From Arthrobacter bambusae (GTDB taxonomy: Bacteria > Actinomycetota > Actinomycetes > Actinomycetales > Micrococcaceae), in NCBI RefSeq assembly GCF_030812595.1, contig NZ_JAUSSZ010000010.1, positions 107,966 to 171,965 on the forward strand: DNA of 64,000 nt. Direction: 5' to 3'. The notes beneath the pieces are model-generated. The model worked only from the letters and a program-made list of their open reading frames with translations. It was not told the origin of the DNA and did not search any database. Shown piece by piece: positions 25,540-34,652 of this stretch. The position numbers and the translations under genes are program-made. Numbering within the stretch: the stretch's first letter is position 1; the number at the start of each line of letters is the position of its first letter.

Positions 25540-25690
25540 GGGGACCGACCAGCGGCCAAACCGATCGACCCCTCGGATGTGGAAGCGTCACAACGCCAGT
25601 AATTCTCAATCACGATCAGCACTAAGGGCAGCAGGGCCGAGATAAGCACCGCACAAGTTCCTAGCGAGCGGGCGGGCTTTCCGGCCCTTC
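25540..25690 (-). repeat. Inverted copy of the hydrophobic-segment repeat (left)
   Basis: Read on the minus strand this encodes KPARSLGTCAVLISALLPLV then LIVIENYW and SEGSIGLAAGRSP. The matching plus-strand stretch at 30335-30485 encodes KARRWLGTCTVLISALTPLV then IKLLEHLG and RRGRSVWPLARPS. DNA similarity is high over about 150 bases (shared AGGAACnTGTnCGGTGCTTA, then TCTCGGCCCTG and GGGGTCGATCGGTTTGGCCG). The encoded segment contains one predicted transmembrane helix. The surrounding frame here is open over 117 residues (25823-25470), so a small membrane protein is possible but unproven. Confidence 0.55.
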
Positions 25691-26113
25691 CCTCGGAAAT
25701 TTGGGCTGAGGCCCTCTGCCGCGACTCGGTCATGCGCGAGTAGAAGAATCGTCTCCGCTTGTCATTCTGATAGTCCATCGTCGCTGGACGGGCCCTTCGT
25801 GCGACCAGGGCGCTTTGCGCCACTCAATCCAACGCTTCGCTCGGCCCTCCGTCGTCGCTCTGTCTTCCTCACGAACTAGTCCTCAAGCTGCACTCCTGCC
25901 CCTATGCCTCGCGGTGGGATCCCTTATCAGAACGACACCGAAAACCTACGACCATAGGCTGTCACCGAGGTCGACCTGAAACTTCGCAGGAGCGTCAAGT
26001 TCACGAAAGGTCCATTACCGGCTGTTCAGAGTACGGAAGTGGAAGTAGGCGGAAGACTTCCCGTCCCCCAGCAAAAATTTCGCGTAGAAGTTTAACCGGG
26101 CATACTCGTTTGC

Positions 26114-27115
26114 GTGCGCATCATTGATCACGTTGAGAATGGGACTGCCAGGAGTCTCTCGTCTGCAAAGGATCTGCAGCTCCGAGGCTATGACCAGGAC
26201 GAACTCGGCGACGTAGTGCGAGATGCCGCAGCCCTATGGGAGCGATCATTGAAAAGTTCGGATCCTAGCTGGGCAGGTAAGTCGCTGTATGAGGTCCTCA
26301 ACGTGTTGCATGACGCAGGATGGGCCGCTGGAGCGTACGAACTCCACCAAATCCGGCGCAGCGCAAACAAGGACAAACACGCGGCGGATCCTTTTCACGA
26401 TGTAGATGCTCTTATCAGCACATTGGAACGGATTCTGGCCGAGCTTGGATCCCTTGGTTCCTGCGTGCCGGGCGTCCTAAGCGAAATTTCACCGAGGATG
26501 CGTGTCCGGCGAATAGTTTGCGCCGTATACGACTTTTTCCATGCGGGGGAAACCGTCTACGACTTTCTGGAAGCGGGGCCGGAAGACACCTGGCAGACGG
26601 CGAGACCTATCGACGGATTTCAAGTCGAGAACAAGCACTCTCGGGAGATCGAGGCCAAGTTGAGCTTGTTGCCGCGGTGGTCGATAAACCCTCCCGAGTT
26701 GAGCGATCTCAGGACCTCGTTGCTGGAGTCGGACAGCGAGCTTTGGCTGATTGCCAGTTTTGAAGCCTCTTATCAACAGCTCCACGACATTCTCGCCCCC
26801 TACCAGCACGATCTTCCTTTGCTTGGAGGTTTGCACCGTGAAGACGACGACTTCAACTTCCATGCTTCGGTGGCCCAATCCATTCTGGCTGGAGCGCTTC
26901 CTGATCTTCTGGGCCGGAGCCGGCTGGACGAGCAGCATGCGCGCACCCAGCTGCAGGCTCTGCTTGCCATGGTTCCTGAACGCCTGAAGCCGTTGAGGCT
27001 TGACCGCTGCAGTCCTTCCACCTTCAAATCTGAGTTCTCGCGGGCCATTGCTGCGGACTCACGAATGGGCGCGTTGGTTACTAACCGTGGAGTGCTCCTC
27101 ATCTTGGCTCGGTAA
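26114..27115 (+). CDS. Protein of unknown function (333 residues)
   Basis: Starts at GTG 26114. Soluble, mixed composition: a helical N-terminal half (LGDVVRDAAALWERSLKSSD, then SLYEVLNVLHDAGWAAGAYE and LHQIRRSANKDKHAADPFHD) in which 'HQIR..AN..KH' resembles the helical pattern of HEPN/DUF4145-like domains. The C-terminal half (ESDSELWLIASFEASYQQLH..., then LLAMVPERLKPLRLDRC) is unassigned. No membrane segments. It lies among defence genes, 490 bases before the TIGR04255 cassette. An HEPN-type ribonuclease or toxin role is only a suggestion: the R-x4-H signature can be read as RRSANKDKH, which is not a perfect match. Confidence 0.65.
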   Translation: MRIIDHVENGTARSLSSAKDLQLRGYDQDELGDVVRDAAALWERSLKSSDPSWAGKSLYEVLNVLHDAGWAAGAYELHQIRRSANKDKHAADPFHDVDALISTLERILAELGSLGSCVPGVLSEISPRMRVRRIVCAVYDFFHAGETVYDFLEAGPEDTWQTARPIDGFQVENKHSREIEAKLSLLPRWSINPPELSDLRTSLLESDSELWLIASFEASYQQLHDILAPYQHDLPLLGGLHREDDDFNFHASVAQSILAGALPDLLGRSRLDEQHARTQLQALLAMVPERLKPLRLDRCSPSTFKSEFSRAIAADSRMGALVTNRGVLLILAR

Positions 27116-27605
27116 TTAGACTGCTTCGCTTGTCCGAGGGCCTCTGGGTTCTAATCGGCAGGTGCGCCGGATTGCCATGAACCCATCTAGCAAGGCCGCT
27201 CCACTTCGGGGGCGTGGTGAGATCACGCTGAGAAATTCGCGGACCGTACGATGCGCACGCCGGTTGCCTTGCAAGTCCGCTGGCGGCGCATCGCACTTAG
27301 TAATGTCCTCCGAGTAGGCCTCCCATTCTTCCTCGTAACGGCTAAGTGGAAACAGAAGGTCGGGGCGTCCTCGACTTCCTTGGCTCGCAAACAGACCTTG
27401 CGACATTAGAAGCGCAAAGTTCTGGCAGTTGCACTGTGACTGGGCGGAAGAGGGCCAGCATGCGCTTCCTCCATCCGCGGGCCCGAACAGAACCCGAGCA
27501 CATCGGCTTTCTCGAAGCGTAGCCAGCGAGAGCGGTACTCAGAAGCATCAGTGGAGGTTACAGTTGTAGTTACACTCGAAGTTATAGAGGAAAGAACAGC
27601 CCCAT
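27116..27605. other. Region between the unknown gene and the TIGR04255 cassette
   Basis: A minus-strand frame (27406-27116, 96 codons, containing FPLSRYEEEWEAYSEDITKC) abuts the stop of the preceding gene convergently, but there is no family match or good start signal. The last ~60 bases (GTTACAGTTGTAGTTACACT at about 27557) are AT-rich and probably contain the promoter of the cassette starting at 27606. GAGGAAAG at about 27588-27595 is a plausible ribosome binding site. Confidence 0.35.
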
Positions 27606-28418
27606 ATGAGCGAGATATTTCCAAGAGCACCATTGGCAATGGTTGTAGCGGAGATCAGGTTCGGATACTCCCCAACACTCGAAAATCGCAACGTCCAGGC
27701 GCAGGTCCTGGAGCGACTGAGCGGCTACGTCCCAGTGCTGAGACGTAACATTCAGGAAGCCCACACGATCGAGATCGGAGGAACTGAGCCGGTCCATGGC
27801 AAACAAACAATGGATGTCCTAGAGGCTACTGCGGTCGACGGCCAAACCACGATTGCGATCTCGGCCGAAACCATCACCATAGCTATGTCCGGACAGGCAT
27901 ATGGCCACTATGACAAATCCCTACGCCCGCTTATAGAAGACTCTGTACGCGCGCTGTGCGCTGCAGTACCCAATTTATACACCACTCGTACTGGACTACG
28001 TTACTTGGACGAAATTCGGGTGCCCGTTCCGCCGTCCGACGTTAGTGGATGGGCAAAGTGGATTACTCCGGAACTTCTCGGGGGGACAAGGCTTCTTGCA
28101 GACGAGGTGGAGGGAGCGGCCAAAGGCATGAGGTCGACCTGGCACTACCTTCTACCTAAAGAAAGGCAAGTTGTTCTCAACCTGGGCCCTTTCTTTGGGT
28201 CGGGTGTTATCGGGCCAGGTCACCCATTTCATCGAGAGTCAGCCCCTGAGCACATGTTCGTGCTCGATGTGGACGTTTCGCGGGCTCCAGCATCTCCCGA
28301 GTCTCTAAACGCAGACGGACTTCTCTCGAACTACGATGATCTTCACCAACCGGCGCACCGTGTTTTTTCAGCTGCTCTAACCGACGAAGCACGCAGGCTC
28401 TTTAGAGGAATGCAATGA
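27606..28418 (+). CDS. TIGR04255 family protein
   Basis: 270 residues. The opening FPRAPLAMVVAEIRFGYSPT and the central stretch TTRTGLRYLDEIRVPVPPSD (a 'RiGLRYiN.i..P' pattern) are characteristic of TIGR04255, a sporadically distributed bacterial family of unknown function. The C-terminal part (HMFVLDVDVSRAPASPESLN, then LLSNYDDLHQPAHRVFSAAL) fits the family end ('lh......F...lt...r..f'). It overlaps the following HTH gene by 4 bases (ATGA), forming a coupled operon. The patchy distribution and island setting are consistent with a defence or toxin-antitoxin role, but none is established. Confidence 0.75.
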   Translation: MSEIFPRAPLAMVVAEIRFGYSPTLENRNVQAQVLERLSGYVPVLRRNIQEAHTIEIGGTEPVHGKQTMDVLEATAVDGQTTIAISAETITIAMSGQAYGHYDKSLRPLIEDSVRALCAAVPNLYTTRTGLRYLDEIRVPVPPSDVSGWAKWITPELLGGTRLLADEVEGAAKGMRSTWHYLLPKERQVVLNLGPFFGSGVIGPGHPFHRESAPEHMFVLDVDVSRAPASPESLNADGLLSNYDDLHQPAHRVFSAALTDEARRLFRGMQ

Positions 28419-29107
28419 CTACTACGATTTGGCGGGAACAAACTGCTTCCGGTCTTCTCGATGCGAAGTACTCCAAAACAAATGGTCAGACCGGCACTGA
28501 CTCAACCAGTTCGGGTTACCTAGACAAGGACTGGGTAGAGGACCGTACGTTCACCCGCATCTGGATCGGTGAAACCGAACTTCAGACAAGCGGTCTTCGA
28601 CGTCAGGAATCTCATGCCACTGACCAAATCGCTATTCAATACGCGGACCAAATTGAATCGCGAGCCCAGGGCTACAACGTCGGCGACGGCAAGGATCTCC
28701 TACAAAAACTCGCGGTCGACTATGCGATGGCTTGGGTTGACATCGCCAAGATGCTTGGCGTTAGCGTTCCTGCGATCCGCAAGTGGCGGATGAACGGTGG
28801 GGTAAACCCCGAAAATCTTGCGAAGCTGGCACATCTCTGCGCCTTCGTGGACCTTTTGTCTGAGCAGGGAATTCGCCCAGCCTCCTGGTTGTCGACTCCA
28901 ATGCTCGTTGGCTACACCGCCGCCCCAAAGCACCTCTACAACGAGTCCAACACATCTACGCTTCTCGATCTAGCCAAGAACGGGCAATCTGCTCGAGACG
29001 TTCTCGACACACTCGTTGCGGGGTGGCAAGAAAAGTATGACGCCCGCGGCTATGAAGTTGCACGTTTCGATGACGGCAGCTATGGCATCATTTCAAAAAA
29101 AGAATAG
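28415..29107 (+). CDS. Helix-turn-helix protein of the TIGR04255 cassette
   Basis: 230 residues. The N-terminal ~60 residues are polar and unassigned (SSGYLDKDWVEDRTFTRIWI). A HTH lies around residues 97-135 (LLQKLAVDYAMAWVDIAKML, then GVSVPAIRKWRMNGGVNPEN and LAKLAHLCAFVDLL), reminiscent of Xre/MbcA-like DNA-binding domains. A short C-terminal domain follows (LLDLAKNGQSARDVLDTLVA, GYEVARFDDGSYGIISKKE). The start overlaps the TIGR04255 stop. It could be an antitoxin-like regulator of the cassette. Confidence 0.7.
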   Translation: MTTTIWREQTASGLLDAKYSKTNGQTGTDSTSSGYLDKDWVEDRTFTRIWIGETELQTSGLRRQESHATDQIAIQYADQIESRAQGYNVGDGKDLLQKLAVDYAMAWVDIAKMLGVSVPAIRKWRMNGGVNPENLAKLAHLCAFVDLLSEQGIRPASWLSTPMLVGYTAAPKHLYNESNTSTLLDLAKNGQSARDVLDTLVAGWQEKYDARGYEVARFDDGSYGIISKKE

Positions 29108-29116
29108 GCACCGCGA

Positions 29117-29884
29117 TTGGAACAACTGGAAGACCTTCCCCTTGCCGACGAACTCTACGACTACCGCGGCACGGAAGTTCCGCTTTGGCTTCCCCATAAC
29201 CAGGGCGACGTTTTCGCCGATGTGGATCTCACCTCACTTACAGGGAGGAGTGAGACAGGACATGTGATGCTGTTCCTTCACCCCTGCACAATGCGCGGAA
29301 AGGGGGGAGGCCTTGTGGAGCGGGCTACCGTTTTGCATGTCAAACCCAAGAGTTCACGGAAGCCCTTGGATGAAGCCGGCAGATGGAATCGAGCTTATTC
29401 CGTAATCCCACTTCCGGACTTTTCGGGCACCCAGAGTGATGCGTTTGAAGCGGACCTTATGGCCATGGGCGCAGTTCCGAGTGAGCTGCTTGAGCGCGCC
29501 AAACGAGTGGCGTCTTTTAGTCAGGATGGTAGATCACACATGCTCCATCGGATCATTTACCATCTGACACGGAAGGCTATCCCTACAGGGGTTATTGCAC
29601 GGTCCACAGCGCGGGTGCAGTCGGAAATCGAACTTCAGAGCGAATGGACCATGTCCGCCTGGAAGCGCCTTGGTGAACTGAGCGAAAAGCAAGTTTTCGC
29701 TGTAGAAAGCGAGTTTCAAAAAATACTAAATGCGGCGTGGCCCGAGGGGCAGAACGACGAAGACTTGCTGCGTTCAGGTCTGTATTCAGAAGACGACGGG
29801 GTCCACGAGGACGCTGTCCGCTACCTTCGCCAGCTTTGCGAGACTAACCAGCCCGGAACATGCTTGAGCGCGGAAGACGATTAA
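29117..29884 (+). CDS. Third gene of the TIGR04255 cassette, unknown family
   Basis: 255 residues from a TTG start 9 bases after the HTH gene. The sequence begins LEDLPLADELYDYRGTEVPL and has GHVMLFLHPCTMRGKGGGLV in the first half, with a Cys-rich HPCTMRG segment, and mostly helical sequence after residue 110. No membrane segments or known catalytic motif can be named. The tight spacing says it is co-expressed with the two preceding genes. Whether it is the effector or an accessory cannot be told. Confidence 0.65.
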   Translation: MEQLEDLPLADELYDYRGTEVPLWLPHNQGDVFADVDLTSLTGRSETGHVMLFLHPCTMRGKGGGLVERATVLHVKPKSSRKPLDEAGRWNRAYSVIPLPDFSGTQSDAFEADLMAMGAVPSELLERAKRVASFSQDGRSHMLHRIIYHLTRKAIPTGVIARSTARVQSEIELQSEWTMSAWKRLGELSEKQVFAVESEFQKILNAAWPEGQNDEDLLRSGLYSEDDGVHEDAVRYLRQLCETNQPGTCLSAEDD

Positions 29885-30865
29885 GGACAAAGTCGCTTTT
29901 CGCATTGCCACACCTGTCGCAAGGTAAGGATGGCGTCAAGGTGGCGGATAGTATCGAGGACGTCCGTGGGTGCAGAAGGATCTCCCCAGTGCTTCGGTAT
30001 ATGGCCCGTCGTGTTATCGAGGACGAACTCAAGCTACTTCAGGCTGAATCCCCTGCCGAAGCAAACCGTGCTCCCAAGTCCCCCGTCGACGCCGGCAAAT
30101 AGTTCAGTGTCCGCGCGGGGTGACGCATGCCTACGCATCAGGGTAACGCCGACCAGCTCGCGGAACTATTGACCGGCCTCAGGTATTGGGAAGGCCGGAG
30201 GAATGCAGTGCCCGACCCGGAGAGCGATTTTGTCTTTTCGATCCCCGGCACCCGGTGAACACCACCATCATGGCCTTCCTCATGAGGATTCCACAACCAA
30301 GATGCTTGAGGGTTTCGGTGATGGCGTTGGAAAGGCCGAGAAAGCCCGCCGCTGGCTAGGAACCTGTACGGTGCTTATCTCGGCCCTGACGCCCCTGGTG
30401 ATCAAGCTGCTTGAACACTTAGGGCGAGAGACGCTCCCATATCGGAGGGGTCGATCGGTTTGGCCGCTGGCCCGCCCCTCTCCACCAGATATTAGCCGCC
30501 TCCGGATTTCCCCGCTACGCCGATCGGAGACCAGCGCCGGCACCACAACGGCTTCGTGATGGCTGCCTTCTGCAGGAAGATTGGCCAACGCTGTCAGCGA
30601 TGGTCGAAAAGTGAGCCATTTCGTAGGCTTGGCGCCACAATGGCTCAGTTTTCGACCGTCACCGACAAACGCGCGACGGGCGGCCAAGCCCGCAGCAGTC
30701 GAGCTACCGCCGAGTTCTCGACGTCTCGCTCCATTGAATGTACCGTCACCTCACTAGGGCATTCAGCGATGCCTGGCAAATCCCCAGAACGTGGGCAATG
30801 ACCCAGGTGCCTTCCCCGGCAAGGGCCACTCATCGAAGCGGCGATCAGGGTCTACGCTGGTCGCT
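29885..30865. other. Remnant region
   Basis: Apart from the repeat at 30335-30485, this holds only short frames. AGCTACTTCAGGCTGAATCC (about 30032-30051) lies in an apparently once-coding stretch after the cassette. No intact gene, RNA or terminator could be supported. Confidence 0.35.
30335..30485 (+). repeat. Copy of the hydrophobic-segment repeat (right)
   Basis: This is the plus-strand counterpart of 25540-25690, encoding KARRWLGTCTVLISALTPLV then IKLLEHLG. Similarity ends soon after GGTTTGGCCGCTGG. The local frame is open from 30203 to 30559 (118 residues) with one hydrophobic stretch. The two inverted copies bracket the unknown gene and the TIGR04255 cassette (26.1-29.9 kb). Confidence 0.55.
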
Positions 30866-31095
30866 ATGACCGCCGTGGAAGACGTCGAAGTCGCCATCGA
30901 TACTGCCCTCGGCCAGGATGACCCTGCGCTGGTGGCAAGAATGCTCAGCCTGATGACTCCGGAGGCTGCCCTACTGTGGCTTCAAGGGTCCGAGCCATTC
31001 CTTGGAGGGGCACGGCCCGTTGACGTTCTCGCCCTCGATGGCAGCGGCCCTCCTGGCTGCCTTGGACGCGATAGAACAAGGCGGATTCGCCTGAG
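30866..31095 (+). pseudogene. MbcA/Xre-type antitoxin remnant, frameshifted
   Basis: From ATG 30866 the frame reads MTAVEDVEVAIDTALGQDDP then TPEAALLWLQGSEPFLGGAR and PVDVLALDGS, the C-terminal signature of MbcA/ParS-type antitoxins ('WL.g.np.LGG.rPvdvL..G'). Near 31037 the expected continuation (ALLAALDAIEQGGFA, ending in TGA at 31093-31095) is in another frame, implying a small indel. The N-terminal HTH is missing, and no RES-domain toxin follows. It is a decayed toxin-antitoxin fragment. Confidence 0.6.
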
Positions 31096-31916
31096 CGAGG
31101 AACGCACAGTGGAGAAAGGCCATTCCTGACCAGAGACGACGTGCTGCGCATGCGGGAGCGGGATCTGGACACCGCCACAAGGCAGTGATGGCGCAGATGT
31201 ACGTGTAAATCTTGAGCCCTCGGGTCCAGATCCAACCGTCTCCATGAAACCGCCGTTCCGACGATAGAGGGCGGGTGGTTGTCCCAGCTAGCCGGTTCCA
31301 GAACTTCGACGAATTCAAAGAGTCCCGGATCGGGTCATTCAATCACAACCAAGTAACCGCGGGTTCCTGACTTTATTCCGGCTGGTGTGGATCGACCGAC
31401 AGTCTCGTCCTGGTGCTGCTGCGGGTCCGTCCACGTCGGACCGAACGCCAGTCGCCATATGGGAGGGCAGCACCCGTTCCGACCGCACCGTACACCGATG
31501 CAGAACCTGCCCGATGGAATGCGTGAAACGTGCCACCAGGTCCTGGGGCGTGATCCGCGGTCCAAAACCAGAGGGCCCCGGACGGCATCCGTAGGACAGG
31601 CCTTGCTGAATGGAAAACTGGTCAAGGCAACATCATGGCGGGTTTCCTTCCGGCCAAGTGTCAGGGTGGGATCTGAGACCGGCATAAGCAACTGTCATTT
31701 ATATTGAAATTCGAACTATTCTGACGCGCGCGCGGCACCCCGAAATACCCTTCTCAGGCGCCCCGAAACCCGGCAATCCCGGGGCGCCTGACCCTGTCCA
31801 AAAATACTTGCCCCGACCGGTCAAACACCTGCCGCCAAGGGGCAAACCAACATGCCACCACCGGTCATTTCCAAGTTGCCGTTGACACACGCACAAAGAA
31901 TGAACCGATTATAAGA
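31096..31916. other. Remnant region between antitoxin fragment and TIR-NACHT operon
   Basis: A second LTRDxVLRxR remnant is at about 31125-31185. The remainder shows no coherent coding frame. CGGGGCGCCTGA-type GC-rich runs occur at 31730-31800 without a clear terminator. The region lies downstream of the minus-strand TIR-NACHT operon, whose last stop is at 31917. Confidence 0.35.
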
Positions 31917-34652
31917 TCAAGCATGTTCGGGCGGCCGGTCGACTCCGTGCTCTGCCGGAGCGACTGCGTTTAGTGTTTGCGTCACCTTGTACAGGGTCGA
32001 ACGCATCCTTGGATCATGCGCTTTTTCGGCATCGCGCACCCAACGTGTCAACTCTTGGCGCCAACCTGGCTTCGGTGGCTTCAGCACCCAAAGGGCATCG
32101 GCCAAGTGCTTAACAATTTCAGCTGCTGCGAGGCGATCGTCACCGGTATGCTCCAGTTGTGTCGCAAGAAGTAGGGCGTTGAACAGATCTTCATCTCCAT
32201 CGTGGCGTGTACGGGCCCACTCCTCAGAGGCAAAGTACGAAATTTGGAGAAACTCGTGGTTTTCTTTGAAGGGTAGAAGCGATCGGACGAGGTACGCTCC
32301 ATTATCCGCTCGTCGTGCTAGCTCTTGAGCTGCAAGCAGCTCAGCGAAAACAATATGCGTGAAACTATAAGTAGGCGTGTCGGACGTGCTCGCTTCCGCG
32401 TTCTGCACAATGTTTTGCCGTTTGACAAGCGCCTCGAACAGAGAGAGGGCGTCTGCGCCGCTTCCCTTATCTACCTGGAGGCCCCGTAGGGTATCTTCAA
32501 TCCACGGCTCTGGCATCCGGTTCCAACTGACGCCTTGCTCAAGACTCGTTAACGCTAAATGACGAAGTACCTTTTGTGCGTGGGGATGAGGCGGGGGTGA
32601 GCTGGATATTCCGCGTTGTCGGTCCCATTGCCCCAACGAGCTGATCGTCATCCGAGCAAGCTCGTAAACTGAGGCGGCTACAACGCCACTTTGGCTAAAA
32701 CCTCCCAATAGCAGGGTTGCCAGCATGGGATTTCCTGCGAGGGACTGGAGTCCAGGTCCAATAGCCTTGATAAATCCTCCGGCCTTGTCCCCGACGTTCG
32801 GTTCGCCCGCACGTTCGAAAAATTTCTGGGCAAACTCATAAAGATCACTGTGGGACCATGGTTCGACATTCAAGACAAGCCGCATTCCCGTCGGGCTGGC
32901 CAGGTCGGGCATACCTACCGTTCTCGTGCTCATAATGACTCGGGTTCCCCTGTACTTCTGGGTCAGAGCTTCGACGAGATCCAAAATTCGTTGGCGGTGT
33001 GCCGGGTCTCCTACTTCGTCCAGGCCGTCCAACAAGAACGTTATGTTCCGAGAGGCCAAGAGAGCGTCTGCAAATCCCGGCGCGACACCCAGATCGAGGT
33101 CTCGATTCCAGTTTTCCTCGAGCCCATCTAAGAATTCATTCAAGAAAGAGGACGAAACTCGCAGCGATCGTAAGGGAACAAAAATAGGGATGTGGCTAGC
33201 CTCCTTGGCCAACAGTCTTCCTACCTGCTTGAGGAAGGTTGTCTTGCCAGACCCTGCGCCTCCCGTGACGACAATGCACTGTGTATCGAGAGAAACGATA
33301 TCTTGGGCGCTCCGCAGCCGGCTTCCCGCTCCCCGATCGCTTTGCTCGCTAACGCGCGTGTCAATGAGAATGTCAAGCGGCACATCCCCTCCCCAGTCGA
33401 ATCCACGGTGCCTCAAGTCCGATCGCGTGGACGCAACAAGCCGCTCTATAGATGCTAAATCTAATTTGTTAGGCCAAATAGTAACGGTGGTAAAGCCGTC
33501 CACGAACCGCACGGATGGTTCAGCGGCGCCACTTTGGGATGCATCATTGATTGCCTTCGGAATGCCGGACCCCTCGGATTCCAGGTATCGCGCCAGCGAC
33601 ATTGCATGGGCCAAACTGGGGTTCCGGCTCACAGACTCTCCGACAAGACCTCCTAAGCCCGGATGCTCTGTTTCTGTAGATTTCACAGTGGCCCAACTTC
33701 CCGGGCTGGATATTTCGAGTCGATTAGAGTAAAGCCTAACATGCACTTTGCGGGCCCTATCGGAGTAATCTCGGTGAACTACCGCATTTGCAAGAATTTC
33801 TCGAACGCACACCATTGGGTAATCGAACCGGCTAACTGCGCGAGGCTCGTTTGGTGTAGGTCGATCTCTTTTTCCTATTCGCGAGGCCACGAACCTGAAG
33901 GAAGCTTCGAGCTGTTTTTGAATTGTACCGCTGAGCAACACCGAGTCCTGGTCCGACTCCTTTGAGACCCCAAAATATTGAACACATTGAACAAGTGCCG
34001 AGGGGACAACAGATTGCGGGGAATGCGCGAAGAGTAATGCGGCCGCCTTTGTCGGGTTTCCCTTTCTGAGTAGCAACAGTCGCGACATAAACTCCGTTGA
34101 GCTAAGCGTCGGATTACGCAGGTCTTCGAGTTCCTCACGTAGTAATCCGCGAAAGTCTTCTATCGCGCGCGAATCGATATCCGCGCTTTCCATAGACGTA
34201 TCGAGATAACCGACTTCTTCATCTAACGATGCTGCGTGGTGGTCGTCTACAGCTGTCGTAACTGGCGGGGTTCCATAGCGTTCCTGTAACGCTGTAAGAA
34301 TATAGTCCAACGCTTCTTTAGGATGCAGAGAGTAATCGGCGATTCTCTCGCCGAATGTCAGATGTGAGACGAGGGCGTCACGGTCGACTTTCAGAACCAA
34401 AATCCGATTTTCACCGCTGGAGTTCGCTGCGTTTACTAACTTCGCGGTCCATTCTGAACCCATGGTTTTTGCGGTCGCAAATAGGATTATAGGAATTCCC
34501 GAGGCGCGCACCTGTTGCGCTTCGCCGACTATAGACTGACCAACAAGGACTGTGCCAGGGTGCACGGGTTCATAACCCGCTTCTTTTAGCCTAGATATGA
34601 TTGGAAGCAATGCCTCGTGCTCATTCTCGGCGAAGAGTAGATAGACTCTCAC
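31917..34652 (-). CDS. TIR-like / HATPase / NACHT STAND protein (probable antiphage sensor-effector)
   Basis: 911 residues. Residues 1-125 have a TIR-like fold (VYLLFAENEHEALLPIISRL, IPIILFATAKTMGSEW with E67 in the usual catalytic-glutamate region). Residues ~165-260 resemble the middle of AlbA/RecG-like proteins (NPTKAAALLFA). Residues ~270-395 are a RecG-type HATPase_c_4 domain (YPMVCVREILANAVVHRDYS). Residues ~455-640 are a NACHT NTPase: Walker A GGAGSGKTT (464-472), Walker B ITFLLDGLDEV (537-547), sensor RVIMSTR (571-577), then NPMLATLLL. The C-terminal ~270 residues are helical (FTHIVFAELLAAQELARRAD is a NACHT-associated helix). It overlaps the upstream TIR gene by 4 bases. GC content is visibly lower than in neighbouring chromosome. 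Confidence 0.82.
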   Translation of the reverse strand: MRVYLLFAENEHEALLPIISRLKEAGYEPVHPGTVLVGQSIVGEAQQVRASGIPIILFATAKTMGSEWTAKLVNAANSSGENRILVLKVDRDALVSHLTFGERIADYSLHPKEALDYILTALQERYGTPPVTTAVDDHHAASLDEEVGYLDTSMESADIDSRAIEDFRGLLREELEDLRNPTLSSTEFMSRLLLLRKGNPTKAAALLFAHSPQSVVPSALVQCVQYFGVSKESDQDSVLLSGTIQKQLEASFRFVASRIGKRDRPTPNEPRAVSRFDYPMVCVREILANAVVHRDYSDRARKVHVRLYSNRLEISSPGSWATVKSTETEHPGLGGLVGESVSRNPSLAHAMSLARYLESEGSGIPKAINDASQSGAAEPSVRFVDGFTTVTIWPNKLDLASIERLVASTRSDLRHRGFDWGGDVPLDILIDTRVSEQSDRGAGSRLRSAQDIVSLDTQCIVVTGGAGSGKTTFLKQVGRLLAKEASHIPIFVPLRSLRVSSSFLNEFLDGLEENWNRDLDLGVAPGFADALLASRNITFLLDGLDEVGDPAHRQRILDLVEALTQKYRGTRVIMSTRTVGMPDLASPTGMRLVLNVEPWSHSDLYEFAQKFFERAGEPNVGDKAGGFIKAIGPGLQSLAGNPMLATLLLGGFSQSGVVAASVYELARMTISSLGQWDRQRGISSSPPPHPHAQKVLRHLALTSLEQGVSWNRMPEPWIEDTLRGLQVDKGSGADALSLFEALVKRQNIVQNAEASTSDTPTYSFTHIVFAELLAAQELARRADNGAYLVRSLLPFKENHEFLQISYFASEEWARTRHDGDEDLFNALLLATQLEHTGDDRLAAAEIVKHLADALWVLKPPKPGWRQELTRWVRDAEKAHDPRMRSTLYKVTQTLNAVAPAEHGVDRPPEHA

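Larger units (their letters stand above)
24710..26113. other. 1.4-kb region of remnant sequence without an intact gene
   Basis: Plus-strand fragments such as LANRHQVLIAVEPTGQLVLR (about 24820-24880) look formerly coding but are bounded by stops. The region also holds an inverted repeat at 25417-25454 and one copy of the hydrophobic-segment repeat at 25540-25690 (listed separately). From 25,830 to 26,113 nothing recognisable was found apart from the upstream region of the gene at 26114. Confidence 0.4.
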
